DNA of 45,122 nucleotides from NCBI GenBank assembly GCA_030595835.1, contig JAUVLG010000014.1, forward strand, positions 1 to 45,122, read 5' to 3'. Positions 8,510-20,351 of the stretch are shown in pieces. Position 1 is the first letter of the stretch. The number at the start of each line of letters is the position of its first letter. The notes under the pieces were generated by a model. It saw nothing but the letters and a program-made list of their open reading frames with translations. It had not been told where the DNA came from and searched no databases. Made by a program: the position numbers and the translations under genes. The DNA is from Candidatus Eiseniibacteriota bacterium. GTDB lineage: Bacteria; Joyebacterota; Joyebacteria; Joyebacterales; Joyebacteraceae.

Positions 8510-8590
8510 GTCACCACACGGTTCGGGCCACAGGGACGGCGAGCAAACGGCGTCAGCAAGTGTACCAGCTTGCGCGCCCCAGTTGTACCA

Positions 8591-8623
8591 AAAAAAGAGG
8601 CCCCGTGGTCCGTCCACGGGGCC
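8591..8623 (-). terminator. Intrinsic terminator after lon
   Basis: Minus-strand GGCCCCGTGG-ACGGA-CCACGGGGCC followed by TCTTTTTTT. Confidence 0.85.
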
Positions 8624-8651
8624 CTTTCTATCGTATCGCCTGTTGTTCGTT

Positions 8652-11075
8652 CTAGTGCGGTGCAGACGGTGACAGAGGAGCCTCCGGACGCGATTCGCCC
8701 GTGTGTTCCTCCTCCGGTTTGGCCACGTGCTCGTCCCAGCCCTCGAACGCCAGGGCAAAGACCTGGTCCAGGTTGTCCACAAGCTCGATCTTGAGATCGC
8801 GTGTTACCTGCTTCGGGAACTCACCCACGTCCTTCTCGTTCCTGCTGGGAATGACGAGGGTCGTGAGCTTCGCCCGGTGCGCGGCAACCGCCTTCTCGTT
8901 CAGGCCGCCGATCGGCAGCACCTTGCCGCCGAGCGTGATCTCGCCGGTCATCGCCACGTTCGGCCTGGTCGCCTTGCCCGTCAGCGCCGATACCAGCGCC
9001 GTCGCCATGGCGACACCCGCGGAGGGACCGTCCTTTGGAATCGCGCCCTCGGGCACATGGATGTGGATGTCGATGTTCTCCAGGTGCTTCTGGTCGATCC
9101 CAAGCTCCGCCGCGTGCGCCTTCGAGTAGCTGAGCGCCGCCTTCGCCGACTCCTGCATCACCTCGCCGAGTTTCCCGGTCAGGATGAGGTTGCCGTCGCC
9201 CTTCATCGTGAGCACCTCAACGGTCAGGATCTCGCCACCTACGCTGGTCCACGCCAGGCCCGTGGCGACGCCGACACGGCTCTCTGTCTCAACCTCCTGC
9301 GACAGGAACCTCGCCATGCCGAGGAACCTCCTGACCGCGGCCGGCGTGACTTTCTTGGTCACCCTCTTCCCCGCCGCGTGCTCTCTCGCGATCTTCCTGC
9401 AGATGTTCGCTATCTCACGCTCGAGATTCCTGACGCCGGCCTCGCGCGTGTAGTCCTCGACTATTCGAACGAGGGCCGCCTGCGCGAACGTCACGCCCAG
9501 ATTAATGAGCCCGTTGGCCTCAAGCTGCTTCGGAACCAGGAACTTCTTCGCGATCTGGATCTTCTCATGCTTGAGGTAACCTGGGAGACGAATGGTCTCC
9601 ATCCGATCCTCCAGTGCAGGAGGAATCGTGTGGAGAACGTTGGCCGTCGTTATGAACATCACCTCTGACAGGTCGAAGTCGACGTCAAGATAATGGTCGC
9701 TGAACGCGCAGTTCTGCTCGGGGTCGAGAACCTCGAGGAGCGCCGACGCGGGATCGCCCCGGAAGTCGGAACTCATCTTGTCTACCTCGTCGAGGAGGAA
9801 GACGGGGTTCTTGCTGCCGGCCTTCTTGAGGCCCTGGATGATGCGGCCCGGCATCGACCCGATGTAGGTGCGCCTGTGGCCGCGGATCTCCGCCTCGTCG
9901 CGGACGCCGCCCAGCGACACACGCACGAACTCACGGTCCAGTGCCCTCGCGACCGAGCGGCCGAGCGAGGTCTTACCGACACCCGGAGGCCCTACGAGAC
10001 ACATGATGGGACCCTTGACCTTCTCGGTGAGCTTCAAGACCGCGAGGTACTCGAGGATGCGCTCCTTAGGCTGCTTGAGACCGTAGTGGTCCTGTTCGAG
10101 GATATCCTCGACCTCGGTGATGTTGTCCCGATCCTTGGTGCGCGTGTCCCACGGCATCGAGGTCATCCACTCGATGTACGTCCTGACGACGGTCGCCTCG
10201 GGCGACATCGGCGACATCTTCTTCAGGCGATCGAGCTCGGAGAGCGCCTTCTTCTCGGCCTCCTCGCTCATGTTCGCGTCCTCGATCGCCTGCTGGAGTT
10301 CACCGACCTCCGGGGACCCCTCGCCCTCCTGACCCAGCTCCTCCTGGATGGCCTTCATCTGCTGGTGCAGGTAGAATTCCTTCTGGCTCTTCTGGAGCTG
10401 CTCACGCACCTGGCTCTCTATCTTGCGCTCGAGTCTGAGGATCTCCAGCTCGCCCGACAGTGCGCGCGCCAGGATCCGGAGTCTCGTCGTTACGTCCTCG
10501 GCCTCGAGAACGCGCTGCTTGTCCTCGATCTTGCCGGAGAGATGGGTGGCCACGGTGTCCGCGAACCTCGCCACGTCTTCCATGTTGACGACGGAGACGA
10601 GCACCTCCTGCGGTATCTTCCGCGAGAGCTGGACGTACTCCTCGAACTGGCTGGCGACGCTTCGCATGAGCGCCTCGGTCTCGACGGTCCGCTCGACCTG
10701 GTCCTCGCGGATCTCCAGACGGACCTGAAGGTAGTCCTCGGTCCTCATGAAGCGCCTGACCACCGCTCTCGAGAGCCCCTCGACGAGGACCTTCATGGTC
10801 CCGTCGGGAAGACGCAGGAGTTGCAGGACCCTCACGATCGTCCCCACACGGTAGAGCTCGTCGGGATCGGGCTCGTGCGTCTCGATGTCGCGCTGCGTGA
10901 CGACAAACATGATCTTGTCGCCGTGCATCACTTCCTCGAGCGCGCTGACGGAGCGCGGCCGGCCGACGAGCAGAGGCACTATCATGCGCGGGAAGAGAAC
11001 GAGATCTCTAAGCGGCACGATAGGCAGCTTCTCGTTGAACTCGATGGTCTCGTCGTCGTGTTCTATGCGAAGCAT
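8652..11075 (-). CDS. lon: ATP-dependent protease Lon
   Basis: 807 aa; [18 protein letters not shown], Ser-Lys dyad region [20 protein letters not shown]. Confidence 0.98.
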   Translation of the reverse strand: MLRIEHDDETIEFNEKLPIVPLRDLVLFPRMIVPLLVGRPRSVSALEEVMHGDKIMFVVTQRDIETHEPDPDELYRVGTIVRVLQLLRLPDGTMKVLVEGLSRAVVRRFMRTEDYLQVRLEIREDQVERTVETEALMRSVASQFEEYVQLSRKIPQEVLVSVVNMEDVARFADTVATHLSGKIEDKQRVLEAEDVTTRLRILARALSGELEILRLERKIESQVREQLQKSQKEFYLHQQMKAIQEELGQEGEGSPEVGELQQAIEDANMSEEAEKKALSELDRLKKMSPMSPEATVVRTYIEWMTSMPWDTRTKDRDNITEVEDILEQDHYGLKQPKERILEYLAVLKLTEKVKGPIMCLVGPPGVGKTSLGRSVARALDREFVRVSLGGVRDEAEIRGHRRTYIGSMPGRIIQGLKKAGSKNPVFLLDEVDKMSSDFRGDPASALLEVLDPEQNCAFSDHYLDVDFDLSEVMFITTANVLHTIPPALEDRMETIRLPGYLKHEKIQIAKKFLVPKQLEANGLINLGVTFAQAALVRIVEDYTREAGVRNLEREIANICRKIAREHAAGKRVTKKVTPAAVRRFLGMARFLSQEVETESRVGVATGLAWTSVGGEILTVEVLTMKGDGNLILTGKLGEVMQESAKAALSYSKAHAAELGIDQKHLENIDIHIHVPEGAIPKDGPSAGVAMATALVSALTGKATRPNVAMTGEITLGGKVLPIGGLNEKAVAAHRAKLTTLVIPSRNEKDVGEFPKQVTRDLKIELVDNLDQVFALAFEGWDEHVAKPEEEHTGESRPEAPLSPSAPH

Positions 11076-11244
11076 CTCATCTCCCGTTTGACATCCTCAT
11101 GGCATGCATGAGGGCGCTCGCGAACAGCGGATGCGCGCCCTGGGTTCTCACACTGCGCGGGGCGCCACAGCACCGCGTCCCGCTGACACTCAACATAACC
11201 TCCGCTCTTCACCGCCGCAAGGACACCCCAATGGGCCTCCCACG

Positions 11245-11844
11245 CTACTTCTTCTCGGGCTTCTGCTTCTGCGTGATGACCTGGTCGATGATGCCGTACT
11301 CGAGCGCTTCCTCGGCAGACATGAAGAAATTGCGGTCGGAATCGACCTTGATCTTCTCCTCGTCCTGACCCGTGTGGGCGGCGAGGATCTTCGTGAGGCG
11401 CTCGCGCATCAGCACGATCTCCTTCGCGTAGATCTCGATGTCGCTCGCCTGCCCCTCGCTGGTGCCCATCGGCTGGTGGATCATGACTCTCGCGTGCGGA
11501 AGCGCCGAGCGCTTCCCCTTCGCACCCGCGCAGAGCAGCACGGCCGCCATGCTGGCCGCCTGCCCCATGCAGATGGTATGCACGTCGGCGCGGATGTACT
11601 GGATCGTGTCGTAGATGGCGAGACCCGACGCGACGTAGCCTCCAGGGCTATTGATGTACAGGAAGATGTCGCGCTCGGGATCCTGCGCCTCGAGGAAAAG
11701 AAGCTCCGCAATCACGATGTTGGCAACCTTCTCGTCGATCGGCATGCCGATGAAGATGATGTTGTCGCGGAGCAGCCTCGAGAAGATGTCGTACGACCTC
11801 TCTCCGGTGCGCGTCTGCTCGATCACGAACGGCGTCAGTCCCAT
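11245..11844 (-). CDS. clpP: ATP-dependent Clp protease proteolytic subunit
   Basis: [32 protein letters not shown], 199 aa. Confidence 0.98.
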   Translation of the reverse strand: MGLTPFVIEQTRTGERSYDIFSRLLRDNIIFIGMPIDEKVANIVIAELLFLEAQDPERDIFLYINSPGGYVASGLAIYDTIQYIRADVHTICMGQAASMAAVLLCAGAKGKRSALPHARVMIHQPMGTSEGQASDIEIYAKEIVLMRERLTKILAAHTGQDEEKIKVDSDRNFFMSAEEALEYGIIDQVITQKQKPEKK

Positions 11845-11892
11845 TGTTTTCCTTCCTGCGTTTGTGGCTCCATCGTCGCAGCGCTTGTCTTT

Positions 11893-13260
11893 CTAAGCGC
11901 CGGCCCTCTTTCCCTCAGTGCTCGAGCCCTTCTCCAGATCACCCGGCTCGAGAGCTTCCGTCTTGACGTTGGACACGCTCACCAGGAGCTCATGGACCTT
12001 CTCGAGCCAGAGTTCGTCCTCGATCTGCGAGAGCGCGTCGGTGCCCGCGAGGTCGTTCAGGAGTTCGTCGGGCTTCCGTCCCTGCGCCTCGGCTATCTGA
12101 CCCATTCTCGCCTCGATGTCTTCCTTCGTGACATCGGTGCCGTGCTTCTCGGCGACCTTCCCCAGAAGCAATCCAGCCTTGAGCTGGTGCTCGACGACGG
12201 GGCGGTAGACGTCTGCGAAGTCCGCCGGGACCTCGAGGTCATCCGGCGGTCCCGCGCCGTCGCCCGGCTCGCTCCCGCCCGCCTTCCCGGTCTCTCCCTG
12301 CTGAGTCGTCCTCCAGTACGTGCGCCTGAGCCGGTTCTCCACGAGGCACTCGGGAAGCGTGAATGGATTCCGCTCGATGAGCTCGCGGACGATCTCCTCC
12401 TCAAGCCTGTTTCTCGCCCACGACTTGGCGCGCCCCTCAAGGGCGTTCCTCACGCGAACTCGAAGGTCGAGCATCGTTTCGAACGGACCGCAGGCCTTCG
12501 CGAAATCGTCGTCCACCACGGGAAGCCGCTTCTGCCGCACGTCCTTGACCGAGATCGCGAAGCTGACCTCGCGACCCGCGAGCGACTCCACCTGGAAGTC
12601 GTCCGGGTACTTTACCGCTACGGTCTTGTCCTCACCCGGACCTACGCCTACGAGTGCAGTCTCTATCTCGGAAGGGATCTGCTCCTTCCCCAACTCACAG
12701 ATGTAATCCTCGGTCTTCGAGTCGGCCATCGGCTCGCCCTCATCTCCGAGCGGCGTATAGTCGAGCACCACGATGTCACCCTCGACCGCCGGGCGCGTCA
12801 CTTGCAGAAGTTCCGCCCGCTCCTCCCTGAGCCCCTCCACGTACTTGTCGACGTCATCGCTGCTGACGACGGGGACACGCTCCGTGAACTCGAGGTTCTC
12901 GTAGTCCTTGAGCTCGACCTCGGGCTTGACCTCGACGGTCACGGTGAGTGAGTACTGCCCGTCCTCGACCTCATCGCCGAGTTCCACGACGGGATCACAG
13001 ATCGGGCGAAGGTCCGCCTCTCTGACTGCGTCGGCGTAGGCACTGCCCGCCAGGATCCGGAGAGCCTCATCCAGCGTTGCCGCACCGTGGCTCTTCTCAA
13101 GCATGCCGGCCGGGATCTTGCCCTTGCGGAACCCCGGAGCCGTAGCCTCTTTCGCGACCTCCTCGAGGAGTTCCTTCGCCTTCGCAACGACGTCGGCCTC
13201 CGGGAGACTGATGATGAGCTTCCTCTTCCATCCCTCGAGTTCTTCCATACGTACCAGCAA
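11893..13260 (-). CDS. tig: Trigger factor
   Basis: APGFRKGKIPAGMLEK, FKBP-like middle region, upstream of clpP; TTG start with AAGGAG SD. Confidence 0.93.
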   Translation of the reverse strand: MLVRMEELEGWKRKLIISLPEADVVAKAKELLEEVAKEATAPGFRKGKIPAGMLEKSHGAATLDEALRILAGSAYADAVREADLRPICDPVVELGDEVEDGQYSLTVTVEVKPEVELKDYENLEFTERVPVVSSDDVDKYVEGLREERAELLQVTRPAVEGDIVVLDYTPLGDEGEPMADSKTEDYICELGKEQIPSEIETALVGVGPGEDKTVAVKYPDDFQVESLAGREVSFAISVKDVRQKRLPVVDDDFAKACGPFETMLDLRVRVRNALEGRAKSWARNRLEEEIVRELIERNPFTLPECLVENRLRRTYWRTTQQGETGKAGGSEPGDGAGPPDDLEVPADFADVYRPVVEHQLKAGLLLGKVAEKHGTDVTKEDIEARMGQIAEAQGRKPDELLNDLAGTDALSQIEDELWLEKVHELLVSVSNVKTEALEPGDLEKGSSTEGKRAGA

Positions 13261-13335
13261 GAGCTTCTCCTTGTCAGGTTTGCAGGAAACATGCCCGAAA
13301 CCGGGCGCCGTAGGCGCAAGTAACGGACTGTGTCA

Positions 13336-14385
<1,050 letters not shown>

Positions 14386-14421
14386 ACGTGATTGGGCAGC
14401 TGCCGCTCTGCCGCGGCGCCG

Positions 14422-15519
14422 TCAGTCCGTGGGGTACTCCCTCGCCTCTTCTCTCCCTGCCAACACCGCGAGCGCGCCCGAGGCCAACGACTCAAGCTCG
14501 TTCTCGCCGGGCAGGACCATCTTGTTCGCTATGAAAGAGACGCGCTCGTCGACGAGTTCGATCAGGTAGTCAGAATGCGCCATCGATCCCGTGTAGACGA
14601 CGGCGTCGACCGAGCCCTTCAGAACAGAGGCCATCCCGGCGATCTCCTTCGCGATCTGGTAGCTCATCGCCTCGACCACCTCGCGCGCATTGCTATCGCC
14701 GCTCATCGCACGGTCCGCGACGGAGCGGAAATCGTTCGTTCCCATGTAGGACGTCAGACCGCTCTCGCGGAGGATGATGCGCTGCATCCTCTCGATCTGG
14801 ACACCTTCTCTCTTCATGTAGTCGAGCATCTCGATCAGCGGAAGCCCGCCCGCGCGCTCCGGCGAGAACGGCCCGCCCGACGCCGCGTTGTTGACGTCGA
14901 CCATGCGGCCCTCTCTGAGAGGTGTGATGGAGATACCGCTCCCGAGGTGCGCAATGATGAGGTTCACGTCGTTCAAGGGACGGCCCAGCAGCTTCGCCGC
15001 CTTTCGCGCCGTCGCCTTGGTGTTCAGGGCGTGGCCCAAACTCTTGCGCTCGATGTCCTTGTGACCGGAGTAGCGCGCCAGGGGATCAAACTCGTCGACC
15101 GACACCGGGTCGACTATGAAGGGCCTGCCCCCCAGATCCTTGACCAGCGCGTCCGCCAGGAGCGCCCCGAGGTTGGAGGCGTGCTGCCCCTGGTAGCCTA
15201 CCCGAGCATCCTCGAGCAGCTGCTCGCTGACGTCGTAGGTCCCGCTCGGGATCGAGCGCAGCAGTCCTCCCCGCCCGACGACCGCATCGAACACTTCGCT
15301 GGTCTGCCCGCTCTCCTCGAGCGCGCGCTCGATAGCGTCCTTCCGGTAGTCCAGCTGGCACGCGTACTCGAGCGGCGCATTCGGCGGGCAGAGTGCGTCG
15401 ATCTCCTCACGCGGGTGCTCGATCGTCGCCTCGAAAACGCGCTCCCCCCCCTCGTAGACGGCGATTCTGGTCGTCATGCCGCCGGGGTTGACGGCGAGTA
15501 TCCTAGCTCTGTCCGACAT
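14422..15519 (-). CDS. buk: Butyrate kinase
   Basis: ILAVNPGGMTTRIAVYEG, IIAHLGSGISITPLREGRMVDVNNA; start at MSDRARI. Confidence 0.92.
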   Translation of the reverse strand: MSDRARILAVNPGGMTTRIAVYEGGERVFEATIEHPREEIDALCPPNAPLEYACQLDYRKDAIERALEESGQTSEVFDAVVGRGGLLRSIPSGTYDVSEQLLEDARVGYQGQHASNLGALLADALVKDLGGRPFIVDPVSVDEFDPLARYSGHKDIERKSLGHALNTKATARKAAKLLGRPLNDVNLIIAHLGSGISITPLREGRMVDVNNAASGGPFSPERAGGLPLIEMLDYMKREGVQIERMQRIILRESGLTSYMGTNDFRSVADRAMSGDSNAREVVEAMSYQIAKEIAGMASVLKGSVDAVVYTGSMAHSDYLIELVDERVSFIANKMVLPGENELESLASGALAVLAGREEAREYPTD

Positions 15520-15682
15520 CCGGAAGACCCCCTGCTGAATCGTGGCCGACGAGCAACAGACGGGGCGATAGTAGCACACCTCAGGGCCGGTTCGTAGCCC
15601 CTCTGCCCCACCCGACGGGCTCACGAAGCCCGCGGGCCCGATTCGCCCGTCCGCGCGCTAGCTGCGCGCCCGAAACACAGTT

Positions 15683-15725
15683 GAGGGACCATCCATCGGC
15701 CGTTCTCCGCCGCGGATGGTCCCTC
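15683..15725 (-). terminator. Hairpin downstream of asnA
   Basis: GAGGGACCATCC...GGATGGTCCCTC. Confidence 0.65.
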
Positions 15726-15781
15726 TTGAATCGCACCCCGGCCCCCGCGGGCGCCAAAGACCCCGCGGAAGCGAGGCGCCT

Positions 15782-16909
15782 CTACTCTAGAACGATGATG
15801 TTGCGCTCGGCACAGATCTTCTTCAACTCATCAGGCCACACGCTCACGGTGACCTCACCGAGATGCGCGGTCCGAAGGAGGTACATGTAGGTCCGCGCCT
15901 GGCCGATGCCACCGCCGATCGAGAGCGGGATCTCGTCGTTCAGGATGGCCTGGTGATACGGAAGCTCCAGGAAGTCCAGCTGGTCCGTCATCTCCAGCTG
16001 GACCTTCATCGTCTCCTTGGTCACGCGGATGCCCATCGACGTCAGCTCGTGACGACGCTGTGTCACCGGGTTCCATACGAGGATGTCGCCATTCAGCCCG
16101 TGCATCATCTTCCCGTTCTTCTCGACCGTCTCCGTAACCCAGTCGTCGTAGTCGGCGGCGCGCATCTCGTGCGGGTAGCCGTCCTCGAGGACCCAGCCGA
16201 TACCGATGATGAAGATGGCAGGATGCTCCTTGATGATCGCGGTCTCACGCTGCTTGCGCGGGAGGTCGGGGTACATCGCGAGGATCTCCTCGGCATGGAA
16301 GAACTCGATCTCCTCGGGGATGGGCGGATAGCCCGCGTCCTTGAGCTGCGGGAACATCTCCTCGGCGCGCTTGCCGGCGCCGTAGATGATCTTCCAGAGC
16401 TTCCTGACCACGTCCTTCATGTACTCGAGGTTCCTGTCCTCGACCGTGATGGTCTTCTCCCAGTCCCACTGGTCGACGTACGAGCTGTGGTCGTGGTCGA
16501 GGAAGTAGTCCTTGCGGACGGCGCGCATGTCGGTGTTGATGCCCTCACCGGGAGCGCAACCGAACTGCGCCAGAGCCATGCGCTTCCACTTCGTCGCCGC
16601 CTGCACGACCTGCGTCTGGATGGGCTTGTCGAGACCGAGACCGGCGGGGAATTCGACCGGCGTCCGTGAACCGTCGCGGTCCAGGTAGTCGTTGACGCCG
16701 CTGTTCTTGTCGACGATGAGCGGAACCTGCACGAGCTGCAGGTTGAGCTCCTTCGCCATGCCGTCCTCGATGTAGCGCTTGATCTCGTAGAGCGCCTTCA
16801 TCCGGTCCATCGGGGACAGGATGGGCTTGTAGTTCTTCGGGAGTATCTTCGCCACCTCTTCGTACGTACTGATGCCCGGTCCAGCCAGATCTGCTCTCTT
16901 GTCCGCCAT
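15782..16909 (-). CDS. asnA: Aspartate--ammonia ligase (AsnA type)
   Basis: VPLIVDKNSGVNDYLDRDGSRTPVEF, SIGGGIGQARTYMYLL; start at MADKRADL. Confidence 0.95.
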   Translation of the reverse strand: MADKRADLAGPGISTYEEVAKILPKNYKPILSPMDRMKALYEIKRYIEDGMAKELNLQLVQVPLIVDKNSGVNDYLDRDGSRTPVEFPAGLGLDKPIQTQVVQAATKWKRMALAQFGCAPGEGINTDMRAVRKDYFLDHDHSSYVDQWDWEKTITVEDRNLEYMKDVVRKLWKIIYGAGKRAEEMFPQLKDAGYPPIPEEIEFFHAEEILAMYPDLPRKQRETAIIKEHPAIFIIGIGWVLEDGYPHEMRAADYDDWVTETVEKNGKMMHGLNGDILVWNPVTQRRHELTSMGIRVTKETMKVQLEMTDQLDFLELPYHQAILNDEIPLSIGGGIGQARTYMYLLRTAHLGEVTVSVWPDELKKICAERNIIVLE

Positions 16910-17062
16910 TCCCTTGCACTCCGTTCCAGTTGCTGACCGTGTCGACTGCCGACAATTCCACAAACGAGCCACCAAGGGCACCGCAGCTTGCGCCGATGAA
17001 CAGCGCCGGCCGTAGACCGCCCCGGGCAGCCTACAACGCCCGTAGACCCGCTTCCGCCCGGG

Positions 17063-18316
17063 TCATGGCGATATCATGACATCCGCACCGTCCTTCGACG
17101 CGGCCTTGTGGTTCGCGATCACGTTCGCCAGACGCTCTATTCCCTCGACGATGTTCTCCTTCGTCGGGTAGGAGAAGTTGAGCCGCATGGCGTTCTGACC
17201 GCCACCGTCACAGTGGAACGCGGTCCCGACGACGAAGGCCACGTTCTGCTCGAGGGCCTCGTAGAAGAGCTGCTCGGCGTCGAAGCCATCAGGCAGTCTG
17301 ACCCACAGGAAGAGACCGCCCTCGGGTCGCGTCCAGGACAGCCCGGGGAGCTCCGGCATGTGTTCGTCAAGCGCCGCGAGCATCAGATCTCTCTTCTCGC
17401 GGTAGATCCCCTTGACCTTCTCGATGACCTTGCCGAGGAGACCGCGCGCCGCGAACTCGGCGATGATAGCCTGATTGAACGGCGGCGTACAGAGGTCCGT
17501 CGACTGCTTCGCGATAACCATCTTCTGGATGACGGCCTCGTCGCCGATGATCCAGCCGAGCCTCATGCCCGGGAACAGAATCTTCGAGAACGTGTGCAGC
17601 CCGATGACGTGTCCGGTTCCGTCCAGAGCGAAGATCGACTTCTGGGTCTCCCCTTCGAAGCGCAGCTCCTTGTACGGACTGTCCTCGACAATGAGCACGT
17701 CGTACTTGCGCGCCAGCTCGATGAGCTTGAGACGACGCTCCTCGCTCATCGTGATCCCCGCCGGATTCTGGAAGTCGGGCACGACGTAGATGAACTTCGG
17801 CTTCTGCCGCTTCTTGCGCATCCGCTCGAGCTCGCTCTCCAGGAGATCCATCCGCATGCCGTCGTCATCCAGCTCGATACCGATCATCCGCGCACCGTAG
17901 CTTGTGAACGCCCCGAGACCACCAACGTAGGTAGGAAGACCCACGATCACGTAGTCGTCCCGATCGATGAACACCTTCCCCGTAAGATCGAGCCCCTGCT
18001 GTGACGCCACGGTGATGAGGATGTTCTCAGGCTTGAGCTGCATCCCGTCCTCACGCTCGTGGTGCGCGATCAGTTCTTCCCTGAGTCTCGCGTCCCCTTC
18101 CGTCGGCCCGTACTGCAGCGCCGTCTCCCCCTGCGTCTTGAGGACGTGGGCCGTGATCTCCGCAACTTCGTCGATGGGGAATGCCGCCGGATCCGGCAAC
18201 CCGCCGGCGAACGAGATGATCTCCGGACGGCGAGTCAGCTTGAGCAGCTCCCGGATTACGGACTTCTTCATGTGTTGTGCGTTCGTCGAGAATATCTCGT
18301 TCAGATCGCTGATCAT
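17063..18316 (-). CDS. PLP-dependent class I/II aminotransferase (2-aminoadipate/MocR-like catalytic domain family)
   Basis: IISFAGGLPDPAAFP, YVVPDFQNPAGITMSEERR, HTFSKILFPGMRLGWI; SD GGGAGGGG before ATG at 18316. Confidence 0.9.
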   Translation of the reverse strand: MISDLNEIFSTNAQHMKKSVIRELLKLTRRPEIISFAGGLPDPAAFPIDEVAEITAHVLKTQGETALQYGPTEGDARLREELIAHHEREDGMQLKPENILITVASQQGLDLTGKVFIDRDDYVIVGLPTYVGGLGAFTSYGARMIGIELDDDGMRMDLLESELERMRKKRQKPKFIYVVPDFQNPAGITMSEERRLKLIELARKYDVLIVEDSPYKELRFEGETQKSIFALDGTGHVIGLHTFSKILFPGMRLGWIIGDEAVIQKMVIAKQSTDLCTPPFNQAIIAEFAARGLLGKVIEKVKGIYREKRDLMLAALDEHMPELPGLSWTRPEGGLFLWVRLPDGFDAEQLFYEALEQNVAFVVGTAFHCDGGGQNAMRLNFSYPTKENIVEGIERLANVIANHKAASKDGADVMISP

Positions 18317-18547
18317 GTCCCCTCCCAAGAAAAACGACCCGCGCCGCAAGTGCAGATCAAGGCGCTCCGCGACGGCTGGTAACAGGCCAGTGATGACGGA
18401 TTGCAGATGTCGCGCAACATCCGAATCTATCAGCGTGAATGTGGCCATGTCAACCACCAGTTGACGGCCCCACGCACGCTTTCGCCCTATCTGAACGCCA
18501 GCGGTCAGTCCTCCGGTTTTGACTCACAACACCGGCACTCCGCATTC

Positions 18548-18592
18548 CGGTCAAACTATTGACTTGACCGTATTCCTCTATTGCGCTATGAA
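18548..18592 (+). promoter_or_regulatory. Sigma-70-like promoter with overlapping inverted-repeat operator
   Basis: TTGACC-N17-TATGAA at 18564-18592; CGGTCAA-N9-TTGACCG overlaps the -35. Confidence 0.6.
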
Positions 18593-18721
18593 TTGTGCAA
18601 GATTGTGGAACCTCAGCTGGCAAGTGGCATCCCAAGAAAGGGAACACTCAGCCTGTCAACAGCGTGCGCGACACTGCATTACTGTTTGCCGCCATGTGGA
18701 GGGAAAGGACACCGGTGAATC

Positions 18722-19291
18722 ATGCCGACTAAGGCCGAACTCGGACAGAGATTGAGAGTTGCGAGATTCGAGCGCAACTTGACGCTCAAGGAGGTGGCCG
18801 CTCGATGTGGCATGTCGGCCACGCACATCTCGGAGGTAGAGCGGGGAAAGACATCTCCGACCATCGGGGCGCTCCAGCGGATAACCGCGGCTCTCGGTGA
18901 GAAGACCTCCTACTTCGTCCAGGAGGACGAGCTGCCTCGGGTCAAGCTCACGCGCCTCGCCGACAGATGCGAGTACTTCACGGCCGATTCTGAGGGAGTG
19001 CCGTTGCGACTCGAGGTTCTGAGCAGCGGTATACCCGGTGGGTTCATGCAGATCTTCAGACAGCAACTGCAGCCTGACTCGATTCTTCATCTTCCGCCGA
19101 GGATCGGCGAGTGCGTGGTGCTGTGCGTCAAAGGGATGGTCAGGATATCGGCGCTGGATGAATCGCACGTCCTGAGAGAGGGAGACACCGTCCAGTTCCG
19201 TGCAGACGAGGGATGTGTGTCGGAGAACATCGGCGATGAGGAGTCCGAGACAATCCAGATCCTGACAGCTCCCACGCTTATGCGGCTCTAG
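18722..19291 (+). CDS. XRE-family HTH + cupin regulator (copy 1)
   Basis: LTLKEVAARCGMSATHISEVERGKTSPTIGALQRI + C-terminal cupin-like region. Confidence 0.9.
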   Translation: MPTKAELGQRLRVARFERNLTLKEVAARCGMSATHISEVERGKTSPTIGALQRITAALGEKTSYFVQEDELPRVKLTRLADRCEYFTADSEGVPLRLEVLSSGIPGGFMQIFRQQLQPDSILHLPPRIGECVVLCVKGMVRISALDESHVLREGDTVQFRADEGCVSENIGDEESETIQILTAPTLMRL

Positions 19292-19406
19292 CGGCATCCG
19301 TAGAAGTACGCCTTCTGTGAGCCATAACCTGTGATGGTACCTGCAGTTAGATGACGCTTCCGTCAACCGCCCCTGGAAGCTGCCGGAAGAGTGGAGGATC
19401 AGACAC

Positions 19407-19976
19407 ATGCCAACGAAAGAGGAAGTCGGACAGAGGGTCAGGTTGGCCCGCTTCAGGCACGACCTCACGCTCAAGGAGGTCGCCACGAGGTCCGGGATGT
19501 CCGCGACGCACATCTCCGAGATAGAGCGCGGCAAGACCTCCCCTACGATAGGCGCCCTTCAACGCATAGCGGCCGCTCTGGAAGAGAGGCCGGCGCACTT
19601 CGTCGAGGAGCAGTCGTCGTCTCTCGCGGTGGTGGTCCGTCGGAAGGACAGAGCCACGGAGTACAAATGCGACGCGACCAAACGCCCAATGAGCATGGAG
19701 CGGCTGACCGCGGATGTACCCTGGGGCACTCTGACCGCCGCAAGGAAGGTGACGAATCCCGGGGACGTCTTCGAGAGACCGCCGGCACTGGGCGAGGCGG
19801 TGCTGTACTGCGTGCGGGGGATGGTGCGATATACGGTGGCTGACGAGTCCTACGTCTTGAGAGATGGCGACACGATTCAGTTCACCCTGGAGGACGGGTA
19901 CACATCCGAGACCATCGGCGACGACAAGTGCGAGGTGATAGGCTTCGTGGCGTGCCCGGGGCGTCGGGGCTGGTAG
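19407..19976 (+). CDS. XRE-family HTH + cupin regulator (copy 2)
   Basis: LTLKEVATRSGMSATHISEIERGKTSPTIGALQRI; tandem paralog of the preceding gene, same length. Confidence 0.9.
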   Translation: MPTKEEVGQRVRLARFRHDLTLKEVATRSGMSATHISEIERGKTSPTIGALQRIAAALEERPAHFVEEQSSSLAVVVRRKDRATEYKCDATKRPMSMERLTADVPWGTLTAARKVTNPGDVFERPPALGEAVLYCVRGMVRYTVADESYVLRDGDTIQFTLEDGYTSETIGDDKCEVIGFVACPGRRGW

Positions 19977-20043
19977 GCTCCGGCCGCTCGGTTCTCCTCC
20001 GTCCGCGCCCAATCCGGTTGGGACGCGTTACATCTCTGACCAG

Positions 20044-20067
20044 ACGCCCGCCCACAAGGGCGGGCGT
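20044..20067 (+). terminator. Intrinsic terminator
   Basis: ACGCCCGCCC-ACAA-GGGCGGGCGT-TTC. Confidence 0.7.
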
Positions 20068-20228
20068 TTCTGCGTACCTGCCTGCAATCCGCAACTGACT
20101 GTCCACTCATGAACCTCGCGCCTCCCCCGCCTGGGGCGCCGCCACACGCCCAGTGCGCCAACCACCCCTTAACCTGCTACCATTAGCGAAGTTACGTGAT
20201 GGCACGTCTCTCTGTAACTCCTGCAAAA

Positions 20229-20244
20229 TGGCACGCTCTGTGCA
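20229..20244 (+). promoter_or_regulatory. Sigma-54-like -24/-12 promoter upstream of minor pilin operon
   Basis: TGGCAC-GCTCT-GTGCA; a weaker copy TGGCAC-GTCTC-TCTGTA begins at 20200. Confidence 0.6.
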
Positions 20245-20351
20245 AGCACAGTAGATGACCAGTTGCTCCCCTATTGCTGCCTGCACATGAGGAGAGCCGC
20301 GGGCTTGCTGCACCGCAAGACCCATGCGAACGCTCTCAGGGAGGATGACTC

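Noticed and set aside
9693-11111. 472-aa plus-strand ORF (and 8703..9668)
   Set aside because: Antisense to lon; low-complexity LLDLLEDLVLLD-type artefact
11104-12951. 615-aa plus-strand ORF
   Set aside because: Antisense to clpP and tig; composition (Arg/Leu/Asp/His-rich) typical of high-GC antisense frames
14392-15597. 401-aa plus-strand ORF
   Set aside because: Antisense to buk
17108-18004. 298-aa plus-strand ORF
   Set aside because: Antisense to the class I/II aminotransferase
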